64,000 bases of DNA from Methylobacterium cerastii (GTDB taxonomy: Bacteria; Pseudomonadota; Alphaproteobacteria; Rhizobiales; Beijerinckiaceae), in NCBI RefSeq assembly GCF_022179125.1, contig NZ_BPQG01000018.1, positions 1 to 64,000 of the forward strand, in the 5' to 3' direction. Positions 26,514-34,584 of the stretch are shown piece after piece. How positions within the stretch are numbered: position 1 is the stretch's first letter; the number at the start of each line of letters is the position of its first letter. A model generated the notes under the pieces. It had not been told where the DNA came from. It did no database searches and was given only the letters and a program-made list of their open reading frames with translations. The translations under genes were made by a program, and so were the position numbers.

Positions 26514-27491
26514 TCATGCGTCCGCGATCTCGGCGCCCGCGTTCCGGCCGCGTGCGATCAGGAAGCGCAGCGGGCCCGGCCGCGCCAGCCCGGCGACGAG
26601 GGCGTTCGCCTCGGCCTCCGAGGGCATCAGCGCGAAGCCGGTCGGGCCCCAGGAGCTCTGGCCGTAGCCGGCCACGCCCTGGTCCGCGATCGTCCGCAGC
26701 GCCTCGGCGACGGCGGGGCTCGCGTAGCGGCCGCCCTGGTGCGGGGCGAAGTGGTCGCCGATCAGCCGCTGGATCTGGGTGATGCCGGCGCCGAAGCCCT
26801 GGTGCTCGGCGAGCACCGCGGCCGGCATCACCTGCATCAGCACGATCCGGCAGATTTCCGCGGCCTGGCGCTCGGGGAAGCGCGGCAGCTCGGCGAAGGC
26901 GCGCTGCTCGCGCGAGCCGTGGATCCCGGTGGCGCTCTCGTCCAGGATCAGCACCACGCGCCACGCCTCAGGATAGGAGAGCCGCGCGATCACCGGTGGT
27001 GGCGCACCGGTGGCGTCGCGTCCGCCGTCGACGATGAGGCCGCCCTCGGTGAAGGCCGACAGGCCGACGCCGGAGCGGTTGCCCCGATCGAGCGCGTTCG
27101 AGAAGTCTTCCGCCGAGAACGGCTTGCCGGAGAGCTTCGCCAGGGCCGCGGCGACGCTGAGCGCGAGCTGGGTGCCGGAGCCGAAGCCGGCATGGGCGGG
27201 GATCGCCTCCTCCACCCGGATCGCCACCGCCTCCGGCACGCCGAGATGGCTCGCCGCCGCCTGGACGTAGCCGCGCACGCGCGCCTCCTCCGGCCCGGTG
27301 ACGCTCAGCGTCTCGGCCGCGGTCGCGGTCAGGCGCACGGCGGGGGCGTCGATCGCCAGGCCGATGCTGCCGAAGCGACGGCCGAGGCCGCCATGCAGGT
27401 CGAGGAACCCGAAATGCAAACGCGCCGGCGCGTGGACGCGAACGGAACGCGACGCGGCGGCCCAGGATGGGCTGCGGTCGGATTCCGACAT
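26514..27491 (-). CDS. mptG: Beta-ribofuranosylaminobenzene 5'-phosphate synthase homologue (Orf4/MptG)
   Basis: 325 residues, GHMP-kinase-like fold. The enzyme condenses 4-hydroxybenzoate or p-aminobenzoate with PRPP in the first committed step of (dephospho-)H4MPT synthesis. Visible are VRVHAPARLHFGFLDLHGGL at the N-terminus, the glycine/serine-rich phosphate loop AHAGFGSGTQLALSVAAAL, and the C-terminal GQSSWGPTGFALM. ATG 27491 has GGAAGG 7 nt upstream; that site is part of a 12-bp repeat present three times. It heads the minus-strand run to fae. Confidence 0.93.
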   Translation of the reverse strand: MSESDRSPSWAAASRSVRVHAPARLHFGFLDLHGGLGRRFGSIGLAIDAPAVRLTATAAETLSVTGPEEARVRGYVQAAASHLGVPEAVAIRVEEAIPAHAGFGSGTQLALSVAAALAKLSGKPFSAEDFSNALDRGNRSGVGLSAFTEGGLIVDGGRDATGAPPPVIARLSYPEAWRVVLILDESATGIHGSREQRAFAELPRFPERQAAEICRIVLMQVMPAAVLAEHQGFGAGITQIQRLIGDHFAPHQGGRYASPAVAEALRTIADQGVAGYGQSSWGPTGFALMPSEAEANALVAGLARPGPLRFLIARGRNAGAEIADA

Positions 27492-27494
27492 GTC

Positions 27495-27530
27495 GATGCC
27501 TTCCGCGATGCCTTCCGCGATGCCTGCCGC
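27495..27530. repeat. 12-bp tandem repeat carrying the mptG Shine-Dalgarno
   Basis: gatgccttccgc, gatgccttccgc, gatgcctgccgc in tandem. On the minus strand the first two copies each contain GCGGAAGGC, so the mptG leader has two consecutive GGAAGG sites in phase with each other. Confidence 0.85.
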
Positions 27531-27620
27531 CTTCGCCACGCCGCCTCGCCCTGTCGTCGCTCCGAACCTCCAGGAATGGTCCGCGCGGAAGCCGGCTTCT
27601 CCCATGGAGGCGCCCCGCCG

Positions 27621-27672
27621 GGCAACCGCCTGACGGAGCCGGGCGCCCGCAAATCGCGGGCAAAGGGTTGCC
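27621..27672. promoter_or_regulatory. Structured element in the mptG-fhcB leader
   Basis: An outer 7-bp pairing GGCAACC (27621-27627) with GGTTGCC (27666-27672) encloses a 6-bp hairpin GCCCGC-AAATC-GCGGGC (27645-27661) and an unpaired segment gcctgacggagccggg. It lies 175 nt before fhcB and about 130 nt before mptG on the other strand. It resembles a compact RNA element, but I cannot match it to a known riboswitch class. Confidence 0.4.
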
Positions 27673-27847
27673 TGCGGCGTGCGAGCGATGCAAACGTGCC
27701 TTCCAGCGCAGGCATTCCGAGTGCCGCCTGGGCGGGATCGCATCCCGTTCGGGCAGGCCATTCCGGCTTCGACGGCTTTTCCGCCGTCCTCCCCGGTCTT
27801 ACGGCGACGATCTGCGACGCCTCCAGAAACGGTTCGGGTGAGGACGC

Positions 27848-28876
27848 ATGACAGCCTGGGTGAAGGGTGACGCGACCGATGCGGAGGGCGCCATCGCGGC
27901 CGCCGCCGCTTTGCTCGCCGCCGCGCACGCACCGGTCTTCGCCGGCCTGAACGCCGACGTCGCCGCGATTCGCGCAGCCTACCGCCTCGCCGGCACGATC
28001 GGCGCCTCCCTCGACACGCAAGGGGCCGCCGGCACCTATGCCGACCTCGGCGCGCTCGCCCGCGTCGGTGCGATGACGACGACCCCGGCCGAGGCGCGCG
28101 GGCGCGCCGACGTGGCGCTCGTCGTCGGCGCGAAGCCCGAAGCCTCCGCCCTCGTTGCCGCCCTGCGCGGCGGCAAGCCGGTGCGCGGCCGGGCGGCCGG
28201 AGCCGACCGCCAGGTGCTCTCCGTCGGGGGCGCCTCCGCTGAGACCCTGCCCTCCGACCTCGCCCTGCTCCGCGCCTACGCGAAGGGCCACCTGAAGGAC
28301 GAGTCGCCGCTCAACGGGATCGCCCGCGCCCTCTACGCCGCACAGTACGGCGTGGTCCTGTACGACCCGGCCGAGCTGGGCGAGCTCGGCGTCGAGATGT
28401 TGCAGGGTCTGGTGCGGGACGTGAACGAGGTCACGCGCTGCTTCGCGCTCTCGCTCGGTGATTCCGACCAGGACCGCGCGGTCGTCCAGGTCTCGGCCTG
28501 GACCACGGGTCAGGCCCCGCGCACGGGCTTCGGCCGCAAGGTGCCCGAGCACGATCCCTGGCGCTTCGACGCCGTGCGCCAGGTCTCGGCCGGGGAGGCC
28601 GACGCCGCGCTCTGGCTCTCGTCGCTCCCGGCCGCGCGCCCCGATTGGCTCGGCGCCCTGCCCTCGATCGCCATCGTCGGCGAAGGCAGCCCCGAGGCCG
28701 TGCCCGGCACCGCCGAGATCGTCATCGCGGTGGGCGTGCCCGGCGCAAGCGCGGGCGGCGTCCTCTGGAACGAGGGCCGCGCGGCCCTCACCTACCGGCC
28801 CGGCGCGGGCGGCGGCCCGTCCGCCGCCGACGTGCTGGCGCGCATCGAACACCATATCGCTGGGAAGGATTCCTGA
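27848..28876 (+). CDS. fhcB: Formyltransferase/hydrolase complex subunit B
   Basis: 342 residues, related to subunit B of archaeal formylmethanofuran dehydrogenase (FwdB/FmdB). It belongs to the Fhc complex that carries formyl from H4MPT to methylofuran and releases formate. It is shorter than the archaeal redox subunits and has almost no cysteines (one in VTRCFALS), so it has no Fe-S or molybdopterin ligands. This fits its structural role in the non-redox methylotroph complex. GAGGACGC precedes the ATG. The stop overlaps the fhcA start (TGATG). Confidence 0.95.
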   Translation: MTAWVKGDATDAEGAIAAAAALLAAAHAPVFAGLNADVAAIRAAYRLAGTIGASLDTQGAAGTYADLGALARVGAMTTTPAEARGRADVALVVGAKPEASALVAALRGGKPVRGRAAGADRQVLSVGGASAETLPSDLALLRAYAKGHLKDESPLNGIARALYAAQYGVVLYDPAELGELGVEMLQGLVRDVNEVTRCFALSLGDSDQDRAVVQVSAWTTGQAPRTGFGRKVPEHDPWRFDAVRQVSAGEADAALWLSSLPAARPDWLGALPSIAIVGEGSPEAVPGTAEIVIAVGVPGASAGGVLWNEGRAALTYRPGAGGGPSAADVLARIEHHIAGKDS

Positions 28877-30519
28877 TGCTGATCCGGATCCAGGGCGGCC
28901 GGGTGGTCGACCCCACGGCCGGCCGCGACGGCGTCGGCGACGTCTGGGTCGAGGACGGTCGCGTCGTCGCCCCCTCCGAGCGGACGCCCGACCGCACCGT
29001 CGACGCGACGGGCTGCGTGGTGATGGCCGGCGGCGTCGAGGTGCACTCGCACATCGCCGGCGGCAACGTCATCACCTCGCGGCTGCTGCTGCCGGACCTC
29101 TACGTCAGCGAGACGGCGCCGAACGGCCACCCCTTCGCCCATGCCGGCGGGGCGGCGGCCTGGATCGGCGCCGCCTACGCCAAGATGGGCTACACCACCG
29201 CCGTCGAGCCGGCGATGCCGCCGACCCACGCGCTGGCGACTCAGCTCGAGCTCGCCGACATCCCGCTCCTCGACCGAGGCGCGCTCGCGGTGATGGGCAA
29301 CGACGACCAGCTGCTGCAACTCTTGCGCGACGGCGAGAGCAAGGACGCGATCCGCGACCTCGTGGCGCTCAACGTGGCACAGAGCCGGGCGCTCGGCGTC
29401 AAGTGCATCAACGCTGGCGGCGCCTCCGCCTTCAAGGACGGCGTGCTGAAGCTCAGCCTCGACGACGAGATCCCGGTCTACGGGCTCTCGACGCGCAAGA
29501 TCATGGGCTCGCTTCTCGACGCGGTCGAGGAGATCGGCGTGCCGCACCCGCTGCACGTCCACTGCAACAACCTCGGCCTGCCGGGCGCCGACGACAGCTT
29601 CGTCGAGACGCTGGAGGCGGCGGAAGGCCGGCGCATCCACTTCGCCCACGCGCAGTTCTACGCCTACGGCGCCGCGGACCCGGCGAACCCCGGCACCGGC
29701 GGCTTCCGCTCAGCCGCCCGCCGCATCGTCGATGCGATGCACGCGAACCCGCACGCGACGCTCGACATCGGGCAGGTGGTGTTCGGCCAGACCGTCACCG
29801 TCTCGATGGACATCCTGCGCCAGTTCGGCGGCCGCAAGGGCGCCAACCCGAAGAAGTGGGTGCTGAACGCGGGCGACGCCGAGGGCGGCGGCGTGGTGCC
29901 GTTCCTCTACAAGCCGCGCGGGCCCACGAGCTCGCTGCAATGGGCGATCGGCCTGGAGATCATGCTGCTCTCGAACGAGCCCGAGCGCACGATCCTGACC
30001 ACCGACCACCCGAACGGCGGCCCGTTCACCGCCTACCCGCGCATCATCCACCTGCTGATGGACAAGGAGGAGCGCGACCGCGAGATCGCGACCTTGCCCA
30101 AGGTGGTGCACGAGCGCTCCTCGCTGCCCGAGATCGAGCGCGAGTATTCCTTCTCCGAGATCGCCGAGCTGACGCGCTCCGGGCCGGCCAAGCTGCTGGG
30201 CCTCGCCGACCGCGGGCACCTGCGCGACGGCGCGCGCGCCGACATCGCGGTCTACCGCGAGGACAAGAACCGCACCGCGATGTTCGCGAGCGCCAAGCTC
30301 GTGCTCAAGGACGGGGTGGCGATCGTCGAGGACGGCGAAATCGTGAACTGGCATGTCGGCCGTTCGCTCTCGCTCGTCGTCGAGTCCGACAAGGCGATGG
30401 AGCGCCGCACCGACGCCTACCTGCAGGACCGGTTCGGCCAGGGCCTCGACAGCTTCACTGTCCCGGATGCGGCCTTCCCCGAGGCCGAGGTGTTCGAGGA
30501 CGTGGCATGCCGGGCATGA
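28876..30519 (+). CDS. fhcA: Formyltransferase/hydrolase complex subunit A (formylmethanofuran hydrolase)
   Basis: 547 residues, amidohydrolase superfamily, homologous to FwdA. It hydrolyses formyl-methylofuran to formate. Metal-site segments are VEVHSHIAGGNVIT, CINAGGASAFKDG, HPLHVHCNNLG, RRIHFAHAQFYAYG and the late TTDHPNGGPFTAYPR. GAAGGA precedes the start, which overlaps the fhcB stop. The last residues (EVFEDVACRA) are followed by fhcD after 33 bp. Confidence 0.97.
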   Translation: MLIRIQGGRVVDPTAGRDGVGDVWVEDGRVVAPSERTPDRTVDATGCVVMAGGVEVHSHIAGGNVITSRLLLPDLYVSETAPNGHPFAHAGGAAAWIGAAYAKMGYTTAVEPAMPPTHALATQLELADIPLLDRGALAVMGNDDQLLQLLRDGESKDAIRDLVALNVAQSRALGVKCINAGGASAFKDGVLKLSLDDEIPVYGLSTRKIMGSLLDAVEEIGVPHPLHVHCNNLGLPGADDSFVETLEAAEGRRIHFAHAQFYAYGAADPANPGTGGFRSAARRIVDAMHANPHATLDIGQVVFGQTVTVSMDILRQFGGRKGANPKKWVLNAGDAEGGGVVPFLYKPRGPTSSLQWAIGLEIMLLSNEPERTILTTDHPNGGPFTAYPRIIHLLMDKEERDREIATLPKVVHERSSLPEIEREYSFSEIAELTRSGPAKLLGLADRGHLRDGARADIAVYREDKNRTAMFASAKLVLKDGVAIVEDGEIVNWHVGRSLSLVVESDKAMERRTDAYLQDRFGQGLDSFTVPDAAFPEAEVFEDVACRA

Positions 30520-30552
30520 ACGAGCGGCTTCGCGTGAGGGACCTGAACCCGA

Positions 30553-31506
30553 ATGTCTGACCTCACCCTCAACGGCATCCGCGTCGAGGACACCTTCGCG
30601 GAGGCGTTCGACGTCGCCGGCACCGCGATCGTCGTCACCAACGACACCGCGAAATGGGCGATGATCGCCGCCACCACGATGACGGGCTTCGCCACCTCGG
30701 TGATCGGCTGCGGCGCCGAGGCCGGGATCGACGCCGAGCTCTCGCCCGAGGAGACGCCGGACGGTCGCCCGGGCGTGCGCATCCTGCTGTTCGGCTTCGA
30801 GCCGAACGGGCTGAAGGAGCAGCTCCTGAAGCGCGTCGGGCAGTGCATCCTCACCTGCCCCGGCACCGCATGCTTCGCCGGCGTCGAGGGGCCGACCAAG
30901 ATCAAGCTCGGCGGCGCGATCCGCTACTTTGGCGACGGTTTCGCCATCGCCAAGCGCCTGCCCGACCACACCGGCAAGATGCGCCGCTACTGGCGCATCC
31001 CGGTGATGGACGGCGAGTTCCTGTGCGAGGATTCGGTGCGCGCGGTCGACGGCGCGGTCGGCGGCGGCAACCTGCTGTTCCTCGGCCGCAACCACGCCGA
31101 GACCCTGAAGGTGGCCGAGGTCGCCGTGGAGGCCGCGAAGGCGATCCCCGGGGCGATCCTGCCCTTCCCCGGCGGCATCGTCCGCTCCGGCTCGAAGGTC
31201 GGCGCCCGCACCAAGGGCATGATGGCCTCGACCAACGACGCCTACTGCCCGACGCTGAAGGGCCGGGCCGGCTCGGCGCTGCCGGCCGAATGCGGCGTGG
31301 TGCTGGAGATCGTCATCGACGCGCTGACCTCTCAGGGCGTTTCCGATTCGATGCGGGCGGCGCTGCACGCGGCGACCGAGGTCGGCGCGCAGCACGGACT
31401 CGTGGCGATCACCGCGGGCAATTACGGCGGCAACCTCGGGCGGCACCATTATCGCCTTCGCGATCTGCTTGAAAAGAATCCTGCCGTGAAGGAGACCGAA
31501 GCGTGA
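30553..31506 (+). CDS. fhcD: Formylmethanofuran:H4MPT formyltransferase subunit D
   Basis: 317 residues, orthologous to archaeal Ftr. It transfers formyl between formyl-H4MPT and methylofuran. Typical regions are TLNGIRVEDTFAEAFDVAGT at the N-terminus, ATTMTGFATSVIGCGAEAGI, LTCPGTACFAGVEG, FPGGIVRSGSKVGARTKGMM and the closing AITAGNYGGNLGRHHYRLRD. The stop overlaps the fhcC start (GTGA). Confidence 0.97.
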   Translation: MSDLTLNGIRVEDTFAEAFDVAGTAIVVTNDTAKWAMIAATTMTGFATSVIGCGAEAGIDAELSPEETPDGRPGVRILLFGFEPNGLKEQLLKRVGQCILTCPGTACFAGVEGPTKIKLGGAIRYFGDGFAIAKRLPDHTGKMRRYWRIPVMDGEFLCEDSVRAVDGAVGGGNLLFLGRNHAETLKVAEVAVEAAKAIPGAILPFPGGIVRSGSKVGARTKGMMASTNDAYCPTLKGRAGSALPAECGVVLEIVIDALTSQGVSDSMRAALHAATEVGAQHGLVAITAGNYGGNLGRHHYRLRDLLEKNPAVKETEA

Positions 31507-32297
31507 GCGTCCTCTCCCTGCGGCAGGCCCCCCCGGAGCGCCTCGACTTCCTCAATATCGCCCCCGCGACCCTGGCCGCGCTGTCGCAAGGCGAGGCCGA
31601 GCGCCTGCCGATCGGCACCACCCGGCGCGGCCTCGTCCTCGGCGACTGCTTCCAGGTGTCGCTCGACGGTGGCGACAGCCTCACCATCGAGGGCGGTCAC
31701 GAGCGCCTCGACCGCGTCGGGGCCGCGCTCGGCCAGGGCACGATCCGCGTCGTCGGCGATGTCGGGCAGCGCCTCGGCGAAGGCATGGCCGGCGGCACGC
31801 TCACCGTCACCGGTAACGCCGGCCCGTATGCGGGCACCGGCGCGACCGGCGGCACCATCACGATCGAAGGCGATGCCGGCGACCATGCCGGCGGCGCGGT
31901 CTACGCGGCCAAGGCCGGGCTCGACGGCGCGACGCTGATCGTCAAGGGCACGGCCGGCCGCCACCTCGGCGACCGCATGCGGCGCGGGCTGATCCTCGTC
32001 GAGCGGGCCGGCGACCACGCCGGCTCGCGGATGATCGCCGGAACGATCGCGGCGGGCTCCGTCGGCGACCACCCCGGCTTCGGCATGCGCCGCGGCACCC
32101 TCCTTCTCGGCAGCCACGGCCGCCTGACGCCGACCTTCGTCGAGACCGGCACCCACGACCTCGTCTTCCTCCGCCTCCTGGCGCGCTCGCTGCAGCGCCT
32201 AAGTCCACGCCACGCCGAGATCGCCGCCGGCCCGCTCCGCCGCTACTCCGGCGACCTCGCGACGATCGCCAAGGGCGAGATCTGGGCGGCGGCTTGA
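31503..32297 (+). CDS. fhcC: Formyltransferase/hydrolase complex subunit C
   Basis: 264 residues from GTG 31503. It belongs to the FwdC-like family and to the glutamate-synthase C-terminal beta-helix type. The repeated G-xx-xGxxx-G pattern is visible as GDVGQRLGEGMAGGTLTVTG, then GPYAGTGATGGTITIEGDAG and GDHAGSRMIAGTIAAG. Each repeat is one turn of a right-handed beta-helix. It is the last gene of the operon fhcBADC. Confidence 0.96.
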   Translation: MSVLSLRQAPPERLDFLNIAPATLAALSQGEAERLPIGTTRRGLVLGDCFQVSLDGGDSLTIEGGHERLDRVGAALGQGTIRVVGDVGQRLGEGMAGGTLTVTGNAGPYAGTGATGGTITIEGDAGDHAGGAVYAAKAGLDGATLIVKGTAGRHLGDRMRRGLILVERAGDHAGSRMIAGTIAAGSVGDHPGFGMRRGTLLLGSHGRLTPTFVETGTHDLVFLRLLARSLQRLSPRHAEIAAGPLRRYSGDLATIAKGEIWAAA

Positions 32298-32605
32298 AGC
32301 GCGGCCCCTCACATGGAGGGGCATGCCGCATTCACACCGCGTCGAACGCGTCCGCCGAGGCGACTGGATCGCAGGTCACTTATCGCGGTCCCCTCTCCCC
32401 GAACGGGAGAGGGGACCCACGTTCGATCAGGCGACGCATTGGGATACGTGAAGGCGAGCCTCCGAATGGGCGGATGAGCCGCGCTGGACATGCGGTGATT
32501 CGCGTCGGCGCGCCGCGAGATATCTCCGTTTGCCGTGCCGCGGCGGCGCCTTAAGGTCGGCGCAACCCGGCCACGGAGCCGGGACGATGCGAGGACGCCC
32601 CGCCG
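32298..32605. other. Intergenic region after fhcC
   Basis: 308 bp without a gene. It holds a perfect 13-bp hairpin GGTCCCCTCTCCC-CGAAC-GGGAGAGGGGACC (32387-32417), one copy of the dispersed family B repeat. No T run follows it. Confidence 0.6.
32387..32417. repeat. Hairpin repeat (family B, copy 1)
   Basis: Perfect 13-bp inverted repeat ggtcccctctccc/gggagaggggacc with a 5-nt loop. Related CCCTCTCCC...GGGAGAGGG sequences occur at 39085-39181, 48889-49078 and 53481-53560. Confidence 0.85.
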
Positions 32606-32812
32606 ATGCTGATCCTGCTGTCCGCCTGCCTGCTGTCGCAACCGACGCAGTGCCACGACGACCAGATCCCGATGTCCTACCAGGGCACCAACCCGTTCAT
32701 CTGCCTGCGGCACGCCCAGAGCGTGCTGGCCGAATGGCAGGCGGCCCACCCCGAGCTCCACGTCGCGAAGTGGCGCTGCGCGGTGCGCGGAACGGTGCCG
32801 AGGGACCTGTGA
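32606..32812 (+). CDS. Small cysteine-containing protein
   Basis: 68 residues. A hydrophobic N-terminus (MLILLSACLLSQPTQCHD) is followed by PFICLRHAQSVLAEWQAAHP and VAKWRCAVRG. The spacing of C-x-x-R-H-A-Q...W...C looks like a small protein family seen widely in Alphaproteobacteria. It may be secreted or membrane-anchored. The function is unknown. Confidence 0.72.
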   Translation: MLILLSACLLSQPTQCHDDQIPMSYQGTNPFICLRHAQSVLAEWQAAHPELHVAKWRCAVRGTVPRDL

Positions 32813-32929
32813 CCGGCGTCCGCCGAAGCTGAACGGTTGCCGACCCACGCGCTCGCGCACGGTTCAGACTCGGGCGATCATCCTCCGGACTTCGATGGCC
32901 GCCGGCCACGCACTCCGCGAGGACATGTC

Positions 32930-33325
32930 GTGTCGCTTCTCCGTTTTCGTCTGGCCGGGCTCTGCGCCTTGGCGCTTGCCGGCCAGGGCCTCGCCACCGC
33001 CGCGCGGGCCGCGGACTTCGACGGCCCCTACCCGCCGCGCCCGCCGGAATACGCCGAGCCCGCGTATCGCGAGCCGCCTCCCCCGCCGACGTTCCGCCGC
33101 CCGCACTTCACGGTCGGGCCGGACTTCGAGCCGCCCGAACGCTGCCGCAGCTTCGTGAAGCGCCGAATCTACGCGTACGGCGAGGAGGTTTTGCGCCGGG
33201 TTCGCGTCTGCGACGAGCCCGGCGGTTACGACGAGGGTCCACGGCGGCGGCCGGTGTTCTACGACCATCCGCCGCGTCCGCCGGCCGACATCCCGGATCG
33301 CGAATGGGGCGGTCCGCGCTGGTAG
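32930..33325 (+). CDS. Proline-rich secreted protein
   Basis: 131 residues from GTG 32930, with GCGAGGA upstream. A signal peptide (about 1-28, ending ARAAD) is followed by a Pro/Tyr/Arg-rich mature chain (PYPPRPPEYAEPAYREPP) and two cysteines (ERCRSFVKRR, VRVCDEPG). It is a probable envelope protein; no family is recognised. An upstream ATG at 32924 is in another frame. Confidence 0.7.
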   Translation: MSLLRFRLAGLCALALAGQGLATAARAADFDGPYPPRPPEYAEPAYREPPPPPTFRRPHFTVGPDFEPPERCRSFVKRRIYAYGEEVLRRVRVCDEPGGYDEGPRRRPVFYDHPPRPPADIPDREWGGPRW

Positions 33326-33332
33326 CCGGGCG

Positions 33333-33527
33333 TCAGGCGCGGATCGGCGCCTTCTTCAGCGCTGCGGCGAAGGCCTTGAGCTGGCGGTTCAGGTCCGCCA
33401 GCTCGTTCAAAGCGATGGTCTTGTGGCCGTCCTTGACGGCGCGCTCGATGTCCTCGACCTGCGAGGCGGCGAGGCGCCGGAGTGCGGTGGCGACTTGGTC
33501 ACGGGTCAACGGCGCCTCTCCCGGCAC
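33333..33527 (-). CDS. Small helical protein of unknown function
   Basis: 64 residues beginning MPGEAPLTRDQVATALRRLA, predicted almost entirely alpha-helical, ending KAFAAALKKAPIRA. It is convergent with the proline-rich protein gene, 7 bp away. The length and amphipathic pattern make it plausible as a gene. Confidence 0.55.
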   Translation of the reverse strand: MPGEAPLTRDQVATALRRLAASQVEDIERAVKDGHKTIALNELADLNRQLKAFAAALKKAPIRA

Positions 33528-33601
33528 GACGCTTGGGGGAGGTTCGGTGATAGGTCGACAGGCTTAACCGTTGGTGTGCGAGCCGCCTGCCGAGGCGCGG
33601 A

Positions 33602-34318
33602 TCAGTCGTCCGGCGTCGTCGTGGGCGGCGCCAGGGCGGCCTGCGCCGCCTGCAGCCCGGCGCGCGCCTTCTCCATCGCCGCCGCCTTCGCGCCGGCCTC
33701 GGCGTTCAGCGCTTCGAGGAAGGCCCTCCAGTCCGCACGCAGCGCCGGCGGCATCGCGCCGTCCAGCCGGTCGCGTAGGTGGGCGGCGCGAGCGCCGGGG
33801 CTGTCCGTCGGCGCGGCCGCATCCGACTCGTAGATCCCGACGCCGCAGACCTGGTCGCCGGCGCGGGTGTAGTAGGTGGTCTTCGGAAGCGCGACGGTGC
33901 TGCCCGGCTTCGGAAAAAGGTAGCGGATCGCTGAGACCTGTCCCGGCGCCGCCGTCTCCATCATCGTGCGGATGAAGTAGGTGCCGTCGCTGTCGTGCAG
34001 GTCGCGCACGTTCTGGCCCTGCAGGACCGGGTTGGGGTGGGCGCTCATCACCCCGTCCGGCCCGACGCAGAACACGTAGGTGTCCGCGGTGCGAAATCCC
34101 GCCTCGCCCTTGGTAAAATGCGCGAGCGCCGCCGGCTTGTCGGCCGCGAGCGCCGCGACCACGTGCTTTAGCATCCATTTGGCGCTCGCTTCCGCGCCGA
34201 CGTCGCCACAGGACGTCGGCGCCTCGCCGTCGCCGCAGGCGCGGGCGCCCTGGGGCGAAGCCGCCAGCCCAAGGGCGACGAGGAGGGTCAAGGCGAAGGT
34301 CGAACGGAACGGTCCCAT
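33602..34318 (-). CDS. Secreted Cache-domain protein
   Basis: 238 residues from ATG 34318. A signal peptide (MGPFRSTFALTLLVALGLAA...) is followed by an sCache-type ligand-binding domain. This includes FTKGEAGFRTADTYVFCVGP, VMSAHPNPVLQGQNVRDLHD, DGTYFIRTMMETA and LPKTTYYTRAGDQVCGVGIY. A helical tail closes the protein. It has no kinase or chemoreceptor domain, so it is a stand-alone periplasmic sensor or binding protein. Confidence 0.82.
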   Translation of the reverse strand: MGPFRSTFALTLLVALGLAASPQGARACGDGEAPTSCGDVGAEASAKWMLKHVVAALAADKPAALAHFTKGEAGFRTADTYVFCVGPDGVMSAHPNPVLQGQNVRDLHDSDGTYFIRTMMETAAPGQVSAIRYLFPKPGSTVALPKTTYYTRAGDQVCGVGIYESDAAAPTDSPGARAAHLRDRLDGAMPPALRADWRAFLEALNAEAGAKAAAMEKARAGLQAAQAALAPPTTTPDD

Positions 34319-34370
34319 CGGTCGCGCCTCGACGGTCGAGCGGAGGCACCTGCGCGGCGAAGGCACCATC

Positions 34371-34415
34371 GCAAGGGATCCTCGCGCAAAGGAGCCTCAC
34401 GCAAGGGAGCCTCGA
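34371..34415. repeat. 15-bp tandem repeat, three copies
   Basis: GCAAGGGATCCTCGC, GCAAAGGAGCCTCAC, GCAAGGGAGCCTCGA in direct tandem, 53 nt before the Cache-domain gene start. The function is unknown; it may be slippage-derived. Confidence 0.8.
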
Positions 34416-34543
34416 TTTGTCCGGCCGACGACTGTTCGCCGTCGGCCTGGACCTGACGATCGACAGCATCCATCGATTTTTTCAAATCTTCAAGCTCGAA
34501 ATGCAGGCATCGCGCGGCCGAAAAACAATGCATCGTCTTCGAC

Positions 34544-34573
34544 GGCGCCACCCTTCTTAAGAAGGGCGGCGCC
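34544..34573. terminator. Hairpin after the GlcG-family gene
   Basis: ggcgcc-a-cccttc/gaaggg-c-ggcgcc around the palindrome CCCTTCTTAAGAAGGG (34551-34566), 11 bp past the stop on the minus strand. A T-rich stretch (TTGTTTTTC) comes about 15 nt later. It is probably the end of the serine-cycle transcript. Confidence 0.5.
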
Positions 34574-34584
34574 GCCTGCTGGGA

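Larger units (their letters stand above)
27492..27847. promoter_or_regulatory. mptG-fhcB divergent intergenic region
   Basis: 356 bp with no gene. From left to right it holds the 12-bp tandem repeat carrying the mptG ribosome-binding site (27495-27530), a structured element (27621-27672) and the fhcB ribosome-binding site GAGGA just before 27848. Both operons must start here; I could not pick out a convincing -35/-10 pair. Confidence 0.5.

Noticed and set aside
27601-27700. ZTP (pfl) or folate riboswitch upstream of fhcB
   Set aside because: CCGCCTGACGG resembles the end of the ZTP motif (CCGCCTGGGC), but the 5' half of that motif is missing and the helices do not match.
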